Virus record (IMG/VR): IMGVR_UViG_3300025107_000015
Coordinates: 1 to 23,457 of that record
Source of the DNA: a virus
Reading direction: 5' to 3' (one strand)
DNA: 23,457 nt
Below, piece by piece: positions 21,651 through 23,457 of this stretch (position 1 is its first letter; each line of letters starts with the position of its first letter). The translations under genes and the position numbers were made by a program. Under the pieces are notes generated by a model. The model saw nothing but the letters and a program-made list of their open reading frames with translations, did not search any database and was not told the origin of the DNA.

Positions 21651-21922
21651 GCCGCCACCTTGTTTTTCATATCTTCCAAAACACAACGGGCCGCACCAGG
21701 TGCTGTTTTTCCAGCCTCAATTACGCTCATCTTGCCGATGTTTTCGAGTACGGTTCCGAAGACGTTAGCGCGCAACGTCAGAGCCTTTGCACCCTGGTAT
21801 ATTTCAGGAAACAACTGGTAAATTTTTATGCAGAACTGTTGCCCGTCACGGCTTGTGATACCTCCAGTTCCGCAAGCACCTTTATGCAGTTTAATCAGCT
21901 CATCCATGTTGATAGGGCTCAT
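21647..21922 (-). CDS. Early hypothetical protein, 91 aa
   Basis: This 91-residue protein begins MSPINMDELIKLHKGACGTG and contains SRDGQQFCIKIYQLFPEIYQ and KALTLRANVFGTVLENIGKM. It is largely helical with three Cys that do not form a clear metal site. I do not recognise a family. It is tightly coupled to its neighbours: its ATG overlaps the upstream stop and its stop overlaps the next ATG, both as ATGA. This supports a real gene in the early operon. Confidence 0.65.
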   Translation of the reverse strand: MSPINMDELIKLHKGACGTGGITSRDGQQFCIKIYQLFPEIYQGAKALTLRANVFGTVLENIGKMSVIEAGKTAPGAARCVLEDMKNKVAA

Positions 21923-22188
21923 GCTGATGCTCCCTGCTGTGCTGGTGATGGTTTTTTGAAGTGCATGGGTGTCATCTGTGCGTCACGACGGTTCGGGCAA
22001 ACCGCCCGACCAGCTGGAGTGATGCTCCAAACCATATCTTCATTTCTTTCGATGAGTCCCTCTGCGTTCATGCGATGAAGCCATCCGCTTGCGAATGAAA
22101 ATCTCTCAGATAGATGAGTTGATTCCATCCGACCAGCACGTAATGCAAGCAATATCTGACCAGGCTGATTGATAGGCGTAATTTTCAT
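21919..22188 (-). CDS. Early winged-helix-like protein, 89 aa
   Basis: This 89-residue protein begins MKITPINQPGQILLALRAGR and has MESTHLSERFSFASGWLHRM and NAEGLIERNEDMVWSITPAG, a compact helix-turn-helix plus wing pattern ending in TPAGR as in many small phage regulators. DNA binding is likely by pattern only. It overlaps genes on both sides by four bases. The target is unknown. Confidence 0.7.
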   Translation of the reverse strand: MKITPINQPGQILLALRAGRMESTHLSERFSFASGWLHRMNAEGLIERNEDMVWSITPAGRAVCPNRRDAQMTPMHFKKPSPAQQGASA

Positions 22189-22493
22189 GACTGTACCTCT
22201 GCATCATTCCAACGCACTTCGCAGTTATGGCGGATAGCAAACCAGTAGCGAGACTCACCCTGCTGGGTTCGCTCAAATCGGTGAATTGCCCCATCAAGCG
22301 TTTTGCACAGCGGGCTGTTACGGATGAATACACGAGGTTTATCTAACCCTTTTGTTACTTGCATCACCTCAAATCCACTGACAAAAAGCCAGTCAACACA
22401 CTGTTTAGCTTGCTTCCCCAGTGTCAGACGCTCGGCAGGATTAAGGCGCAGAGTGAGTGGCGAAAACGTAGGGTTACGTTGCAAATTTCTCAT
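22185..22493 (-). CDS. Early hypothetical protein, 102 aa
   Basis: This 102-residue protein begins MRNLQRNPTFSPLTLRLNPA and includes ERLTLGKQAKQCVDWLFVSG, FEVMQVTKGLDKPRVFIRNS and ESRYWFAIRHNCEVRW. It reads as a small α/β protein with two β-strands near the C-terminus. No family is recognised. Four-base overlaps with both neighbours (ATGA) mark it as a member of the early operon. Confidence 0.65.
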   Translation of the reverse strand: MRNLQRNPTFSPLTLRLNPAERLTLGKQAKQCVDWLFVSGFEVMQVTKGLDKPRVFIRNSPLCKTLDGAIHRFERTQQGESRYWFAIRHNCEVRWNDAEVQS

Positions 22494-22813
22494 GATTTAT
22501 CTCCAGACTTGTTGTGTGGGCATACCTGACAGGCCAGCCAGTGCGCTTCCTTGGCACGACCGCCAAAGGGACGTGGCGCAGTAGCGCGGCGCTGGCAGTC
22601 TGGGCCACTGATTTCAACGTTGTTATGCGTGCATGGGTAGATGTCGTAACGCGCCAGAATGGCCGCTTCCAGTTTTTCCACACCGGCGCCGTACTTGCCG
22701 GACAGATACAGTGAAATCGCTGTGCGCGAGTAGCCAATTGCTTCAGCGACAGCGGTCATGCTGCTGGCATCAACCGCCACCCGGCAAAGATCAAAAGTGT
22801 GAGCGTCATTCAT
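22490..22813 (-). CDS. Early helix-turn-helix protein with C-terminal Cys cluster
   Basis: The ATG at 22813 has GGAG upstream and overlaps the preceding gene by eight bases. The 107-residue product starts MNDAHTFDLCRVAVDASSMT and has a Cro/LacI-like helix-turn-helix TAVAEAIGYSRTAISLYLSG (residues about 20-39). A C-terminal set of Cys follows: Y-P-C, P-D-C-Q-R-R, and C-Q-V-C-P-H-N, which could form a zinc site. Such a pairing suggests a DNA-binding regulator of early transcription, but its operator and partner are unknown. Longer upstream starts (22903) lack a ribosome site. Confidence 0.75.
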   Translation of the reverse strand: MNDAHTFDLCRVAVDASSMTAVAEAIGYSRTAISLYLSGKYGAGVEKLEAAILARYDIYPCTHNNVEISGPDCQRRATAPRPFGGRAKEAHWLACQVCPHNKSGDKS

Positions 22814-23168
22814 TGCATAGCTCCATTGGGTACACCGTATCGCTGTTTGGGTCATACACCGTGTTGTTTTTGGCACGCCATACCGGGGCTTTACGACCGG
22901 CATTGATGACGAGCTGGTAGCGCAGCATGCCTGGGCTGGTTAGGGCGGTGCCTGCTTGCCGATTGGCTTCGCGTTTAACGATTCCGGCTTTTTCCAATGC
23001 ACGGATGTACTTGCACAAGTTGCCTAATGCATCACGTTCTGTCCCGTCTGCCAGCGTGGCCAGCAGCTCCTGCACCGTAAAGCTGATACGGCGACGCATC
23101 ACCCACCAGGCGCGCGGACGTAGTCCGATCGTGACTGTGCGTGGGGAGATTTGACCTTTACGGGACAT
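22806..23168 (-). CDS. Early hypothetical protein, winged-helix-like, 120 aa
   Basis: This 120-residue protein begins MSRKGQISPRTVTIGLRPRA and contains FTVQELLATLADGTERDALG, NLCKYIRALEKAGIVKREAN and a C-terminal β region LRYQLVINAGRKAPVWRAKN. The helix-helix-wing run fits a winged-helix DNA-binding fold. Its ATG overlaps the stop of the upstream B-like gene (TAATG) and is preceded by GGGAGG. Such genes commonly follow the B gene in Mu-like phages; the function is unknown. Confidence 0.72.
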   Translation of the reverse strand: MSRKGQISPRTVTIGLRPRAWWVMRRRISFTVQELLATLADGTERDALGNLCKYIRALEKAGIVKREANRQAGTALTSPGMLRYQLVINAGRKAPVWRAKNNTVYDPNSDTVYPMELCNE

Positions 23169-23457
23169 TACTTCGCCTCCCGTTTCAGTGACTTCATCGC
23201 GTCTTCACACAGCCGGATTCCCTTGATGTCGCTGGCGATCAGCTCGACTTTTCCCTTCTTTTCGCCGATCACTTCCAGCGTGCGGCAGGCGTTGCTCATC
23301 AGGCGATAACGACCTCGTGACTGCTCAAATACCTGCTGGGCGATACCTTGATCAGTGCGCACTTCGCACAGTTCGGTGAGGTATGCGGCGCAGTCGGCCA
23401 CCGTGGCAGGTTTGAGTTCAGGTGCTGCCGATACTCGGGTGGCAACATGTGCCAGAC
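23168..23457 (-). CDS. Probable transposition protein B-like ATPase, C-terminal end (cut by window edge)
   Basis: The frame is open from the right edge of the window to a stop at 23168. About 95 residues are visible, including CAAYLTELCEVRTDQGIAQQ, VFEQSRGRYRLMSNACRTLE and VIGEKKGKVELIASDIKGIR. The G-R-Y-R-L-M-S-N-A-C-R segment resembles the lid or sensor-2 end of MuB/TniB/ExeA-type AAA ATPases, and the position at the head of the early operon is where Mu B lies. Mu B binds target DNA and activates the MuA transposase. A GTG at 23401 could be a start of a shorter ORF, but the frame continues upstream of it. The ATPase motifs themselves are outside the window. Confidence 0.6.
   Translation of the reverse strand, partial: LAHVATRVSAAPELKPATVADCAAYLTELCEVRTDQGIAQQVFEQSRGRYRLMSNACRTLEVIGEKKGKVELIASDIKGIRLCEDAMKSLKREAK

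Noticed and set aside
1-23457. CRISPR array, insertion sequence, integrase, attachment site
   Set aside because: No regularly spaced repeats, no transposase other than the B-like fragment at the right edge, no integrase, and no phage end with flanking host duplication is visible in the window.

Overview
The window is the interior of a Mu-like transposable prophage (contractile-tailed myovirus type) in a Gram-negative host. It is read almost entirely on the minus strand, so the phage's early-to-late order runs from high to low coordinates. The evidence is conserved Mu-type synteny: a transposition-protein-B-like C-terminus, HU, DUF3164, GemA/gp16, Mor, a lysis cassette with holin, M15 endolysin and nested spanins, a DUF1804 and large terminase pair, DUF935 portal, MuF-type morphogenesis protein, protease/scaffold, capsid, DUF1320, DUF1834, DUF2635, sheath, tube, a frameshifting tail chaperone, tape measure and gpN. 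The spanins imply an outer membrane. Gene content suggests a beta- or gammaproteobacterial host, but no host gene is present to confirm it. Neither phage end, nor the MuA transposase, nor the repressor lies in the window.

Layout from right to left. 23457-20017: early region, a tightly overlapping run of small genes starting with the end of a B-like ATPase and ending with DUF3164 and HU. 20016-19817: an intergenic island carrying, on the plus strand, a short ORF for a strongly amphipathic 26-residue peptide followed by competing inverted repeats. 19816-18563: a hypothetical gene, GemA/gp16 and the Mor activator. 18534-17983: an A+T-rich lipoprotein gene that looks like a lysogenic-conversion gene (moron), ended by a clear terminator. 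17844-15078: lysis and pre-terminase genes. 15085-10503: packaging, portal and MuF protein. 10503-10424: a tRNA-like element on the plus strand with its own promoter-like boxes. 10398-6600: head. 6584-1148: connector and tail. 1143-1: a third late promoter, a 72-residue gene, an oppositely oriented DUF2513 moron, and the start of gpN.

The most interesting regulatory signal is an 11-base element read TACCCCGGAAC on the minus strand. It occurs exactly three times, each time inside an intergenic gap in front of a late block: lysis (17891-17901), head protease (9639-9649) and distal tail (1133-1143). Each copy opens into a dyad CGGAA-N4-TTCCG that abuts a -10-like box and lies 37-39 nt from the next ATG. 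This matches the logic of the Plys, PI and PP late promoters of Mu and points to the single Mor-family activator encoded here as their likely regulator.

Other points of note are a textbook A-AAA-AAG slippery site in the tail chaperone gene, a possible membrane-active micropeptide, the tRNA-like element between the F-like and G-like genes, a nuclease-like C-terminal domain on the MuF protein, and two probable moron genes.
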